Shown piece after piece: positions 18,464 to 28,397 of a stretch of 64,000 nucleotides of DNA (position 1 is its first letter; each line of letters opens with the position of its first letter). A program made the translations under genes and the position numbers. The notes under the pieces are model-generated. The model was not told the origin of the DNA. It worked only from the letters and a program-made list of their open reading frames with translations, and ran no database searches. The DNA comes from Lachnospiraceae bacterium (GTDB taxonomy: Bacteria > Bacillota > Clostridia > Lachnospirales > Lachnospiraceae). The DNA is taken from assembly GCA_021628825.1 (NCBI GenBank), contig JAJXRY010000002.1, forward strand, positions 1,178,001 to 1,242,000, given 5' to 3'.

Positions 18464-21400
18464 ATGAAACGATGGAAAAAGGGAATGGCATGGCTGCTAA
18501 GCGTGCTATGCATACTGGTGACGGTGCAGATTCCGAGTATACCGGCGAAAGCAGTTGAAAAATATAATGCTTCAGTTGCTGTAGAGTATGCAATAAACAA
18601 TTGGAACAAATCTAATGAATTGTGTGCAGGTTTTATTAGCAATTGTCTATGGGCTGGGGGCTTGACATCATTTCCATATAGAGCTACAGCAGACATATGT
18701 GAATACGGAAATTTGACAAGTTATGGATTTGAAAAAAATAATTTGTCGTATACTGGAACAGGGAGTATTAAAAATAATGGAACAAATGCAGGAAAAGTCG
18801 ATATTGGGGATATAATTGTGTATCGCTGTTTTGCAGGATGTGACTATACATATTGGCATGTCGCAATTGTGTCGCAAATAAAATCAGATGGTGAAGTTTG
18901 TATAGCTGATACTAATGGAGCATGTAAAGGACAAGGATATGTTAATGTCCCTGCTGGATGGTACATTGATGGTGGAGGGCATGGTTATGGAAATGCAAAG
19001 TTAACAATAGAATGTTATCATTATGTAGGAGTTACTAATCAGCGCCCTGAAGGTGCTGCTGATGTGATAGAAGCTGTAGGAAATAAAAGGATTCATGTAT
19101 ATGGATGGGCTTATGATCCGGATGCAGGAGCATCAACCCCACTGGAAATACATGTATATTTGGGAACAGAGAGTAATCAGGTGGAAACTTTTGTTGGTAA
19201 GACGGTAACTTCGTTCAAAAGAGAGAATAATTATTTAGGATACGACGTGACACTGGACGTTCCAATTTCGGGAGAAAAAAATATGTGTATGTATGGGCAC
19301 TTGATTCTTCCGGAGAGAATAATAATCGAATGATAGGATCAAAAAAATATATATTCCAAGTGATACCATAAAAACCCACAATTTCAAATCTTCAGGTGAT
19401 TCAAAAAAATAAAAAAATGGATATATTCTCCAGTGTAATGTCAGTGATAATGTTGGTGTGTCTAAAGTGGAATTTTTCTACTTGTACAGAAGCGTCAGGT
19501 AAAACGGATTGGAAGACATACACAGTTACAGATATTGTAAATGGTGTGGTAACCTGTGAAATCAAGACATCTGATTTTGCAGATCGGGAAGGAAAATATT
19601 ATACGGATGTATATGCCTATGATGCAGCTGGAAATAAAACGGATTGGGCAAAAGAGAATACCTACTATCCGTATATTGATAGAACAGCTCCGGTTGTTAT
19701 ATCTGCTGAAATTACATCCTGTGATAAAGATGGATATAATGTAACAGCAACAGCTACGGATAATGTAGGAGTAACTGTGATTAAATTCCCATCATGGAAT
19801 AGTGGTGGAACAGAAGATGATATTGTCTGGTATGAGGGAACACCGGTAGTAAATGGTACTTCAACATGTAGAATCAATATCAAGGATATGAAATCAGGAA
19901 ATGGTAAATACTGGACAGATATCAGAGCTTATGATGCAGATGGAAACGTTTCAGGTCTTACGAGTATTAACCATTTGCCGGTTAGAATTGATAGTGATGC
20001 TCCGACAATCTCCAACATAACAACCACGAAGCTTTCAGATACCTCTTACAAAGTATCCTGTAAGGTAACAGACGACAATCTTCAATCTGTTCAGTTTGGA
20101 ACTTCTGTAAATGGAGAGCTCCCAGTCTGGAAGAAGGTATCTGCAACGGATGGTGTAGATGAGGCTATAATCAGTATGGATGATTTTTTTGGGGAGGAAG
20201 GAAATTATCTCACCACGATTAAGGCAATCGATACGTTTGGAAATGAAAGCGCAATGGTAGCAGAGCTGGTAAGCCTCGATGCAAAGAAGCCATTAACAGG
20301 AATTGCTCTAAATAAAACTGAGATTGAATTGGAAAAGGGAACAACAGAAACCTTGACTGTAAGCTATGATCCGGCAGACACTACGGATAGTAAAGAAACC
20401 TTATGGGCGTGCAGTGACTATTCTGTGGCAACAGTAGAAAACGGAGTAGTTACAGCAGTAGGAAAAGGAAATGCGATTATAACTGCACGTTGTGGAAGAT
20501 ATACAGCAACCTGTAATATTACGGTAACAGAAAAGGATGTAACACCGGATCCGAAGCCAACAGAAAAGCCGTTAACAGGAATTACATTAAATAAAGAAAC
20601 TTTGGAACTGGAAAAAGGAGCAACCGAAAGCTTAACAGTTGGTTATGCTCCGGAAGATACAACAGATAATAAGGATGTAATTTGGACAAGCAGTGAGGAA
20701 GCTGTGGCTACTGTAACAGATGGAACAATTACAGCAGTAGGAAAGGGAACGGCAATTATTACAGCCAAAGTTGGAAATTGTGAAGCATCCTGTACGGTAA
20801 AGGTAACAGAGGAGGAAGTAAATCCTTCACCAACAGATAAGCCAAGTCCGACACCGAGCGAGGATCCCAAGCCGACACCGAGCGAGGATCCCAAGCCGAC
20901 ACCAAGTGAGGATCCCAAGCCGACACCGAGCGAAGATCCCAAGCCGACACCAAGTGAGGATCCAGAGCCAACACCAAGTGAAGATCCCAAACCGACACCG
21001 AGCGAGGATCCCAAGCCGACTCCGAGCGTGAATCCAGATCCGGCACCAACAGACAAGCCAAAGCCTGTAGTAAAACCTGATGTGCCTGCTGATAGACCGG
21101 TATCTCAGCATACTCATAATTTTAACTGGGTGACGGTACAAAAAGCCAGCACAACACAGGATGGCATAGAAGAGTTAAAATGTGATTGTGGAATGGTTAA
21201 GGAAAGCAGTATCATACCGGCAAGTCAGGCATATGTCAATGAGTTGTACCAAAATCTTGGTAAGGCATCAGAGAATGGAGAGGTATCATTTGATTCAGGA
21301 AGAATTTATACGATTTCCGATTATCTGATTAAAAAGCTTCAGGATCGTCCAGATGTTGTAACTACAATTACCTTTTGAGTATGACCATAAGAAATATCAA

Positions 21401-21511
21401 ATGATTATTCCTGCTGGTGCGGATTATACGGAATTATTGGAAGATGAAGAGTATTTTTATGGATATTTCTATTTTGCAAAGAAGGTAGGAGCCAAAGTGG
21501 AAGAACTATAA
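18464..21511 (+). CDS. Large secreted modular surface protein: amidase-like domain, Bsp-like and Big_2 repeats (frame-broken)
   Basis: Corrected length 1012 residues. A signal peptide (KKGMAWLLSVLCILV ... AKA) is followed by a Cys/His amidase- or CHAP-like domain (ELCAGFISNCLWAGG with the likely nucleophile, YWHVAIVSQ with the His). Next come a beta module (RIHVYGWAYDPD), several GBS-Bsp-like repeats (DNVGVSKVEF, DNVGVTVIKFPSWN) and two Big_2 domains beginning LTGIALNK and LTGITLNK. Then there is a Pro-rich PTPSEDPK spacer and a C-terminal module with a HTHNF...CDCG motif. Frame errors sit at A7 19275, 19341, 19403 and 19411, T5 19473 and T4 21373. Base composition is AT-rich compared with neighbours, hinting at transfer. 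Probable peptidoglycan or surface role. Confidence 0.8.
20842..21032 (+). repeat. 24-bp repeats encoding PTPSEDPK
   Basis: About eight units of eight codons encode the Pro/Ser/Asp spacer between the Big_2 domains and the C-terminal module. Codon variants between units (GAGCGAGGA/AAGTGAAGA) show ongoing expansion and drift. Confidence 0.85.
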
Positions 21512-21661
21512 TAGATAAATCGTAATTATTCAGTACAGGCGAAGCATTTACTGATGAGATCATAAGAATATGATTCGATAATGCATATGAAGAAAAATTT
21601 ATATTATGTGAATGTTTAGTAATTGTTTAAAATAAGTCGGACAGAATACTAAGTGTGAATA

Positions 21662-21690
21662 CAGGCAGAACTCCGAGTGGGATCTGCCTG
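21662..21690 (+). terminator. Hairpin, GGCAGAACTC family member 2
   Basis: CAGGCAGA (21662-21669) pairs with TCTGCCTG (21683-21690). The T-tract is poor (TGTTG), so termination is less sure than for the copies at 17880 and 23297. Confidence 0.6.
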
Positions 21691-21856
21691 TGTTGCTATG
21701 CATATGAGAAAATGATTTAGAGGATTATTTCTGACTTTTTTTATGCATAATCACGAAAAACCTCCGTTAATGTTCACTCGTACCTCGTTTCAGTAACGAT
21801 TCGCAGGCTCATTTGAAGTTTTTGCTTCGCGAAAGGAGCCTGCTCGCTCCTGAGTC

Positions 21857-21904
21857 ATGTTCTTGCACAGCCTGACAGCAAGTGTCTGGCTGCTGCATGA
21901 ACAG
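21857..21904. other. Structured intergenic element in a 720-bp gene-free stretch
   Basis: The 21512-22234 interval holds no gene I can support. Besides the 21662 hairpin it contains a stem AGGCTC/GAGCCT (near 21808 and 21836), and a larger imperfect hairpin here, GTTC-TTGCACAGCC against GGCTG-CTGCA-TGAAC. It is GC-richer than its AT-rich surroundings. Confidence 0.45.
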
Positions 21905-22234
21905 TAACAAACTACCAAAGAAGATCATAAATTTCTTTAAAAAAACATGTTGAAATCTACCAAATATTCTGTTATATTGAACTTACAAATCAGATTAAGC
22001 ATATGACAGAATTGTTTGAATCGAAATCTAAAATTCATTAAGGAACATTTCGTTACCATTTTCAAATTAGGAAACTATTCGAAAATCAAGGCCGCATTTC
22101 TAGAATCTATGCTTATTTCCAAAACAATATAAGAATAGGCAGGAGATTTTAGAAACAGTGATTTTGTATATGATGGGAGCATGTATTCTTCCGGTTCTGT
22201 GTATTGCTGTTTTTTTCTTGCAGAAGGAGGAAAA

Positions 22235-23276
22235 GTGGGAAAAATATGATGGACTGATGGGCAGGTATCTCAGTAACAGGGAACGATTTGCTGATTTGAT
22301 GAATGGTATTATGTTTGACGGAAAGCAAATGATTGATCCGAAATCACTGGAACGGGAAGCGGGAGACTATTTTTGAAACAGAGGGAAGCTTAGAAGCAGA
22401 TCAAAGCAAAAGTAGAACGAAAGTCGCAAGGAAAAATATAGAATAGTCCAAAGACGATATCGTGATTTAAAGATGAGAAGCAGACAGAACGGTCAATTCC
22501 GGATATTTGCATTAGAGAATCAGAGTGTTGTGGATTATACGATGCCCTTACGATGCATGGAATATGATTTTCTGGACTATCAGGAGCAGCTGAATAATCT
22601 GAAGGAAACGTATAAGATAAAGAAGGAGACACTTCGAGGTCCGGAGAAGCTGTGCGGCATCAGGAAAAGGGACAGACTTTTACCGGTATATACAGTTTGT
22701 TTATATCACGGAGAAGAGGAATGGGATGGTCCAAGGAGCCTGTCTGATATGACTTGCATTGATGACGAGAGTGAAGAAAAGAATAATTTTTCGGATTATC
22801 AAATGAGATTGTACTGTATCAATGAGCAGCAGGATTTTCAAGTGTTTCATACGGAATTGAAGCAGTTTTTTTCAGGCACTTATTTATCGTAAAGATAAAG
22901 AAAAAAACTGAAAGAATTGATTGATAATTCGGTTGAATACCAGAATTTGTCAGAGGAAACATTTGAGATGATCGTTAAATTTCTGGGAATGTCGGAGTTA
23001 TGGAAGAACAGAAATAACTTTATGAACCACAATGATAAATGGGAGGGATACAATATGTGTCAGGCAATAAGAGAATTACGGGCAGAGGAAAGGGCTATTG
23101 GACGTGAGGAAGGCGTGGAAATTGGAATAGAACAGGGAATAGAACAGATGATTCTTGAAAACCTGGAAGAGCACAGGACAGAGAAAACCATTGTTGGAAA
23201 GCTGGTTCGTTGGTTTTCACTAACGGGAGAACAGGCGAAGATGTATTATGACAAGTGTGCGAGAGATGTGGTATAG
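22235..23276 (+). CDS. Rpn/PD-(D/E)XK family nuclease, transposase-like (frame-broken)
   Basis: Corrected length about 344 residues from a GTG at 22235 behind AAGGAGG. The order of segments matches the Rpn (recombination-promoting nuclease) group: NRERFADLMNGIMFDGKQMI, FRIFALENQSVVDYTMPLR (catalytic Glu and Gln), RLLPVYTVCLYHGEEEWDGP, and a C-terminal EGVEIGIEQGIEQ helix. Breaks are in six short A or T runs between 22240 and 22910, including T5 near 22371, T7 near 22866 and A7 near 22900. These proteins cut DNA and may raise recombination; they spread easily between strains. A family terminator follows. Confidence 0.75.
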
Positions 23277-23296
23277 AAACCAACGGTACTGAATAG

Positions 23297-23327
23297 GGCA
23301 GAACTCAGAAATGGGTTCTGCCTTTTT
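23297..23327 (+). terminator. Intrinsic terminator, GGCAGAACTC family member 3
   Basis: GGCAGAAC (23297-23304) pairs with GTTCTGCC (23315-23322), followed by T5. Confidence 0.85.
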
Positions 23328-23345
23328 ACATTTCCTTTTCCTGCT

Positions 23346-23389
23346 TTGACAAACATTTTTACATAAGCACACTTTTTTTCATTTTTACA
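23346..23389 (+). promoter_or_regulatory. Pho-box-like direct repeats upstream of pstS
   Basis: TTGACA (23346), TTTACA (23358) and TTTACA (23384) resemble the TT(A/T/C)ACA repeats bound by Gram-positive PhoP, where the period is about 11 bases. The observed spacing is 12 and 26. If the T-runs between are each over-called, as they are in coding sequence here, the spacing approaches the 11-base phase. The pst-pho operon directly downstream supports the call. Confidence 0.5.
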
Positions 23390-23480
23390 AGAGATCTTTA
23401 TCATGAAATACATAAGATCAAAACAATCAATGCATCACCGGAATCAAAAAAACAAAAGGTGAACCGAGAGGAGATTTATT

Positions 23481-24395
23481 ATGAGAAAGAAATTAAGCGT
23501 ATTTGTTATGGCTCTTGCGGGAGCAGCACTTCTTGCAGGATGTGGGTCTAACACAACCACAGCAGCAGACGCCACCACAACCGAAACAACAACAGAGACT
23601 ACAGCAGATGCAGCACCGGCAGAAGATACGACTGCAGAAGCACCTGCACAGACAACCGAAGATAACGGAACCGTATCTACCGATGGTTCTACTTCCATGG
23701 AGAAGGTAATCGGTGCTTTAGGAGAATCCTTCATGGCACAGAACGACGGAGTAACCTTTACCTACAATCCGACAGGATCCGGATCCGGTATTACTGCAGT
23801 GGAAGAAGGAAGATGCGATATCGGACTTTCCAGCAGAAACTTAAAGGATGAAGAAGTTGCAAAAGGATTAACCCAGACCGTACTTGCATACGACGGAATT
23901 GCAATCATTGTAAATCCTGAAAATCCGGTTTCCGATCTTGATATTGACACCATAGCTAAGATTTACAAGGGTGAGATCAAGAACTGGAGCGAAGTTGGCG
24001 GAAACGATGCAGAAATCGTTCTGATCGGACGTGAAGCAGGAAGCGGTACAAGAGATGGATTTGAATCCATTACCGGAACCGAAGATGCATGTGCATATCG
24101 TCAGGAATTAACATCTACAGGTGATGTGATCACAACTGTAGCCCAGAATCCGGATGCAATTGGATATGCTTCCCTTGCTTCTGTAAAGGATACCGTAAAA
24201 GCACTTTCCGTAGGCGGTGTGGTTCCTACTGAAGATACCGTAAAAGACGGCTCCTATGTAATCCAGCGTCCGTTTGTACTCGTAACCAAGGATGGCGTAG
24301 CATTATCCGCAACCGCTCAGAAGTTCTTCGACTACATCACTTCCGCTGATGCAGCAGGCATCATTTCCGAAGCCGGTGCAGTAGCAGCAAACTAA
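23481..24395 (+). CDS. pstS: Phosphate ABC transporter substrate-binding lipoprotein
   Basis: PstS captures phosphate outside the membrane. It is 304 residues, intact. The signal ends in a lipobox (LLAGCGS), followed by a Thr/Ala-rich flexible linker to about residue 60. The binding domain has STDGSTSMEKVI, NPTGSGSGITAV, DIGLSSRNL and IGREAGSGTRDGF, which supply phosphate-binding Ser, Thr, Arg and Asp residues. It is first in the pst-pho operon and separated from pstC by a large hairpin, in line with higher pstS expression. Confidence 0.96.
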   Translation: MRKKLSVFVMALAGAALLAGCGSNTTTAADATTTETTTETTADAAPAEDTTAEAPAQTTEDNGTVSTDGSTSMEKVIGALGESFMAQNDGVTFTYNPTGSGSGITAVEEGRCDIGLSSRNLKDEEVAKGLTQTVLAYDGIAIIVNPENPVSDLDIDTIAKIYKGEIKNWSEVGGNDAEIVLIGREAGSGTRDGFESITGTEDACAYRQELTSTGDVITTVAQNPDAIGYASLASVKDTVKALSVGGVVPTEDTVKDGSYVIQRPFVLVTKDGVALSATAQKFFDYITSADAAGIISEAGAVAAN

Positions 24396-24470
24396 GATAT
24401 AGCAGATAAGCAGCATAAATCTTAAGGCTGAGAGCAGGATGTAAATATACATCGATAATAAACAAATAGA

Positions 24471-24524
24471 ACATCCAGACAGCGCAACATTTTGAGTCAG
24501 ACATCCGGGTTGCTGTCTGGATGT
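24471..24524 (+). terminator. Long hairpin between pstS and pstC (attenuator or 3' stabiliser)
   Basis: ACATCCAGACAGC (24471-24483) pairs perfectly with GCTGTCTGGATGT (24512-24524). No U-tract follows, so an mRNA-stabilising or partial-termination role is more likely than full termination. Confidence 0.7.
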
Positions 24525-24566
24525 GGCTATATTAACTGGTATGATCCTAAAAAGGAAATATAACAG

Positions 24567-25447
24567 GTGAACAACATGAAAAAAAGAAGCAATTTTTTTG
24601 AAAACTTCATACACGGGATTTTCCTGGTGCTCGGATTGATTACAGTAGGCTGTGTGCTGCTGATTTCAGTGTATCTGATCATTTCCGGCATACCGGCCAT
24701 CCGGCAGATCGGACTTATTCCTTTTCTGTTTGGCAAAACCTGGGCATCGACAGCAGCAGAACCGTCTTATGGAATTCTGCCGTTCATCCTGACCAGTGTT
24801 TACGGAACGGCAGGAGCGATTCTGCTTGGGGTTCCGTTCGGGTTCCTGACCGCAGTATATCTTGCCAAGGTAGCGCCGAAAAAAGTACGGACGATTATGG
24901 AATCGGCAGTCAGTCTTCTTGCCGGAATTCCTTCCGTCGTATACGGTCTTGTGGGCATGCAGGTGCTTGTACCCGGGATCCGGAAGCTGTTCCATGTCCC
25001 GGATGGAGCGAGCTTACTGGCAGCCATTATTGTATTAGCTATTATGATTCTGCCGTCCATTATTAAAGTGTCCATGACGAGTCTGGAGGCAGTACCGAAG
25101 GAGTATGAAGATGCTTCTCTGGCTCTTGGAGCCACGCCTGTGGAAACCTATTTCCGGGTATCGGTGCCTGCTGCGAAAAGTGGTATTGCGGCAGCCGTGG
25201 TGCTGGGCGTCGGACGTGCTATCGGGGAGGCCATGGCCGTCATGATGGTATCGGGAAATGTACCCAACATGCCTGAGCTGTTCCAGAGTGTCCGGTTCCT
25301 TACAACAGCTGTGGCAAGTGAAATGTCGTATTCTTCCGGATTACAAAGACAGGCACTGTTTTCCATTGCACTGGTACTGTTCCTGTTTATTATGCTGATT
25401 AATGCAACATTGAACTTTTTTTCCTGAAACGGGATAAGGAGGCTTAA
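24567..25447 (+). CDS. pstC: Phosphate ABC transporter permease PstC (3' frame break)
   Basis: 292 residues corrected, with six membrane helices. The start is GTG 24567 or ATG 24576. The EAA-loop region reads EAVPKEYEDASLALGATPVETYFRVSVP in the middle of the protein (split here across ...SLALG and ATPVE...). GVGRAIGEAMAVMMV is typical. T7 at 25415-25421 has two surplus T; the corrected end is LNFFLKRDKEA, stopping one base before pstA. It forms the membrane channel with PstA. Confidence 0.93.
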
Positions 25448-25448
25448 C

Positions 25449-26312
25449 ATGAAACATGGTGGAATAACACACAGACGTGTGTTTTATATTTGGATGATGA
25501 AAATATTGATGTGGATCTCTGCCGGACTTACGGCACTCCTTGTTCTTTTTCTGATCGGATATGTATTTATCAAGGGACTTCCCAACATTTCCTGGGAGCT
25601 GCTATCTACATCACCCAGTTATCTGGCAGACCGGATCGGAATCCTGCCCGATATCTTAAATACAATTTATATTGTGCTTGCAACATTACTTATTGTTCTT
25701 CCCCTTGGAGTAGGAGCAGCGATCTATCTGACCGAGTATGCAGCCAATAAGAAGCTGGTTACCGTAATTGAATATGCGGCAGAAACACTTTCGGGTATTC
25801 CGTCTATCATTTACGGTCTGGTTGGCATGCTGTTCTTCTGCCAGTTCCTGAATATGAAGACCTCCCTGCTGGCAGGAGCCCTGACACTGGTAATTATGAA
25901 CCTTCCGACGATCATGCGTACCACCCAGGAGAGTCTTAAGACCGTTCCGCAAAGCTACCGTGAGGGCGCATTCGGATTGGGAGCGGGTAAATGGAGAGTG
26001 ATCCGTACCGTAGTGCTGCCCGGATGTATTGATGGTGTCATTACTGGATGTATTCTGTCAGTTGGACGAATCCTGGGAGAGTCCGCAGCCCTGCTTTTCA
26101 CCGCCGGCTTTGCCCATGCACTTAATAATATCGTTAAAGGACTTGGCAGTGCCGGAGCTACACTGACAGTAGCTCTTTATGTATACGCAAAGGAACAGGG
26201 AGAATTCGGAGTGGCATTTGCAATTGCGGCGATTCTGATGATTCTCACCATGCTCATCAATTTTGCGGCAGTACTGGTTGGAAAGTATTTCAAAAAGAGA
26301 AAGGATATGTAA
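25449..26312 (+). CDS. pstA: Phosphate ABC transporter permease PstA
   Basis: 287 residues, intact, starting one base after the corrected pstC stop, so translation is probably coupled. Six helices, with SGIPSIIYGLVGMLFF, the EAA-like SLKTVPQSYREGAFGLGA and SVGRILGESAALLFTAG conserved in PstA. It partners PstC and receives energy from PstB. Confidence 0.95.
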   Translation: MKHGGITHRRVFYIWMMKILMWISAGLTALLVLFLIGYVFIKGLPNISWELLSTSPSYLADRIGILPDILNTIYIVLATLLIVLPLGVGAAIYLTEYAANKKLVTVIEYAAETLSGIPSIIYGLVGMLFFCQFLNMKTSLLAGALTLVIMNLPTIMRTTQESLKTVPQSYREGAFGLGAGKWRVIRTVVLPGCIDGVITGCILSVGRILGESAALLFTAGFAHALNNIVKGLGSAGATLTVALYVYAKEQGEFGVAFAIAAILMILTMLINFAAVLVGKYFKKRKDM

Positions 26313-27074
26313 GTGATGAACAACATTGTGACGGTACATGATCTTTGTCTGTGGTATGGAAGCCATCAGGCACTGACAGATATTAATATTGAGATCCCGG
26401 AAAAAAGCATTACCGCATTGATCGGTCCGTCCGGCTGTGGTAAATCCACCTTTTTAAAGACCATCAACCGTATGAATGATCTGATTCCGGATGTAAAAAT
26501 TACAGGAGAAATTAAATACAAGGAGCAGAATATTTTTGCTCCGAATGTGGATGTAAATGATCTGCGAAGAGAGGTCGGAATGGTATTCCAGAAGCCGAAT
26601 CCGTTCCCGATGAGTATTTATGATAATATTGCCTATGGACCGCGTACGCATGGGGTAAAGAATAAAGCAAAGCTCGATGATATTGTGGAACGTTCTTTAC
26701 GTGGGGCAGCAATCTGGGATGAAGTAAAAGACCGCCTTAAGAAGAATGCGTTAGGCCTTTCCGGTGGGCAGCAGCAGAGACTTTGTATTGCAAGAGCACT
26801 TGCCGTAGAACCGGAAGTACTTCTGATGGATGAGGCGACCAGTGCCCTTGATCCGATTTCTACCTTAAAAAAATCGAGGAGCTTGCTGAAGAACTGAAGA
26901 AAAAAATATACCATTGTTATTGTTACCCATAATATGCAGCAGGCTGTGCGTATTTCAGACCGCACTGCATTTTTCCTGTTGGGCGAGCTTGTGGAATATG
27001 GGGATACGGAAAAAATGTTCTCCGATCCTGTGGACAAGAGAACGGAAGATTATATAACAGGGAGGTTTGGATGA
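26313..27074 (+). CDS. pstB: Phosphate ABC transporter ATPase PstB (3' frame break)
   Basis: About 251 residues corrected. It starts at GTG 26313 or ATG 26316 immediately after pstA. Walker A is GPSGCGKST, the Q-loop lies in GMVFQKPNPFPMSIYDN, the signature is LSGGQQQR and Walker B is VLLMDEATSALDP. A7 runs at about 26869-26875 (two extra) and 26899-26905 (one extra) hide the end, which reads IVTHNMQQAVRISDRTAFF and stops in an ATGA overlap with phoU. Confidence 0.95.
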
Positions 27075-27718
27075 TGAGAAGTCATTTTGATGAACAGCTT
27101 GCATTATTGAACAAAGAGCTGATTGAAATGGGAGCCTTATGTGAAGAAGTAATTGAGCTGGCATCCCGTGCACTTGCAGAAGGAAATAAATCTCTGGCAG
27201 GACAGATTGCACCGATTGATGCCCAGATTGACCAGAAGGAGCGTACGATTGAATCGATGTGCCTGCGGCTTCTGCTGCAGCAGCAGCCGGTAGCAAAGGA
27301 TCTTCGTCAGATTTCTGCAGCTCTTAAGATGATTACGGACATGGAACGGATCGGGGATCAGGCAGAGGATATTGCTGAAATCATCTGCTTCCTTAAGGAA
27401 GAAGAACGGAAGGAGGATATCCTGCTTCCTGAAATGGCGAAGGCATCCATCGGTATGGTGACCGAAAGCGTTGATGCGTTTGTAAAACGTGATATAATGT
27501 TAGCGGAAAAGGTAATTAAGGATGATGATATTGTAGACCGGTATTTTGACCGTGTGAAGGAAGATCTGATCCGGAAGATTGCGGATGACCCGAAGGACGG
27601 TGAATATGCGATAGATCTGCTGATCATTGCCAAATATTATGAACGTATTGCGGATCACGCAGTAAATATTGCAAAATGGGTGATCTTTTCAGTTACGGGA
27701 GTCCACAAGGAGGAATAA
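27071..27718 (+). CDS. phoU: Phosphate signalling protein PhoU
   Basis: 215 residues, intact. Two PhoU three-helix repeats carry the metal-cluster motifs: DLRQISAALKMITDMERIGDQAEDI (here split by the window text as DLRQISAALK and MITDMERIGDQAED) and YAIDLLIIAKYYERIADHA. PhoU links Pst transport to the PhoR kinase and silences it when phosphate is plentiful. The start overlaps the pstB stop (ATGA). Confidence 0.95.
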   Translation: MMRSHFDEQLALLNKELIEMGALCEEVIELASRALAEGNKSLAGQIAPIDAQIDQKERTIESMCLRLLLQQQPVAKDLRQISAALKMITDMERIGDQAEDIAEIICFLKEEERKEDILLPEMAKASIGMVTESVDAFVKRDIMLAEKVIKDDDIVDRYFDRVKEDLIRKIADDPKDGEYAIDLLIIAKYYERIADHAVNIAKWVIFSVTGVHKEE

Positions 27719-27720
27719 AA

Positions 27721-28397
27721 ATGATTTGGTGTGTAGAAGATGATGCAAGCATCCGTGATATCGAGGTATATGCATTACAGTCCACAGGCTATGAAGCGAA
27801 GGGTTTTGAGGATGGTACTTCCTTTCTGAAGGAGTTAAAATTCCAGAAGCCGGAGCTTGTCGTACTGGATGTGATGCTTCCCGGAATTGACGGGATTGCT
27901 CTTTTGCAGAAGATGAAGGAGGATCCGGAAACCAGAGATATTCCGGTCGTCATGGCAACGGCAAAGGGAGCGGAATATGATAAGATTCAGGGACTTGATA
28001 TGGGTGCGGATTATTATCTTACGAAACCGTTCGGTGTAATGGAATTCGTATCCTGTGTGAAAGCGGTTCTGCGCAGATGCCAGCCGCGTCAGGTAGAGCA
28101 TTTGCTTAAAACCGGCGGATTGATTGTAAATATCGATGAACACACTGTAACCATAGATGGAGAAAGAATTACATTGACCTATAAAGAGTTTGAACTTCTC
28201 CGGCTGTTTTTTTGTCACATCCGGGCATGGCGTTTACCAGAGACCAGCTGTTTAATGAGGTCTGGGGAATGGACTACTGCGGGGATACCCGTACCGTGGA
28301 TATGCATATCCGGACGCTGCGGCAGAAGCTTAAGGACTACGGAGAACTGATTGAAACGGTACGCAATGTAGGGTACCGTCTGGAGGCTAAATCATGA
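27721..28397 (+). CDS. phoP: OmpR-family phosphate response regulator (frame-broken)
   Basis: 224 residues corrected; starts 3 bases after phoU with AAGGAGG inside the phoU end. The receiver domain has acidic residues VEDDAS, the phospho-acceptor Asp in LVVLDVMLPGIDG, and Lys in YLTKPFGVMEF. The winged-helix domain reads LTYKEFELLRLF ... TRTVDMHIRTLRQKL. T7 at 28206-28212 carries two extra T. The gene overlaps phoR by 4 bases. The name could equally be phoB; the pst context supports the phosphate role. Confidence 0.93.

Noticed and set aside
20643..21056. Gly/Ser/Leu-rich antisense protein over the PTPSEDPK repeats
   Set aside because: It is the shadow of the repeat in the secreted gene and has no ribosome site.
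22158..22234. Transmembrane N-terminus for the Rpn-like nuclease
   Set aside because: It arises from extending the frame upstream of the GTG; the strong AAGGAGG at 22223 favours the later start, and Rpn proteins are soluble.
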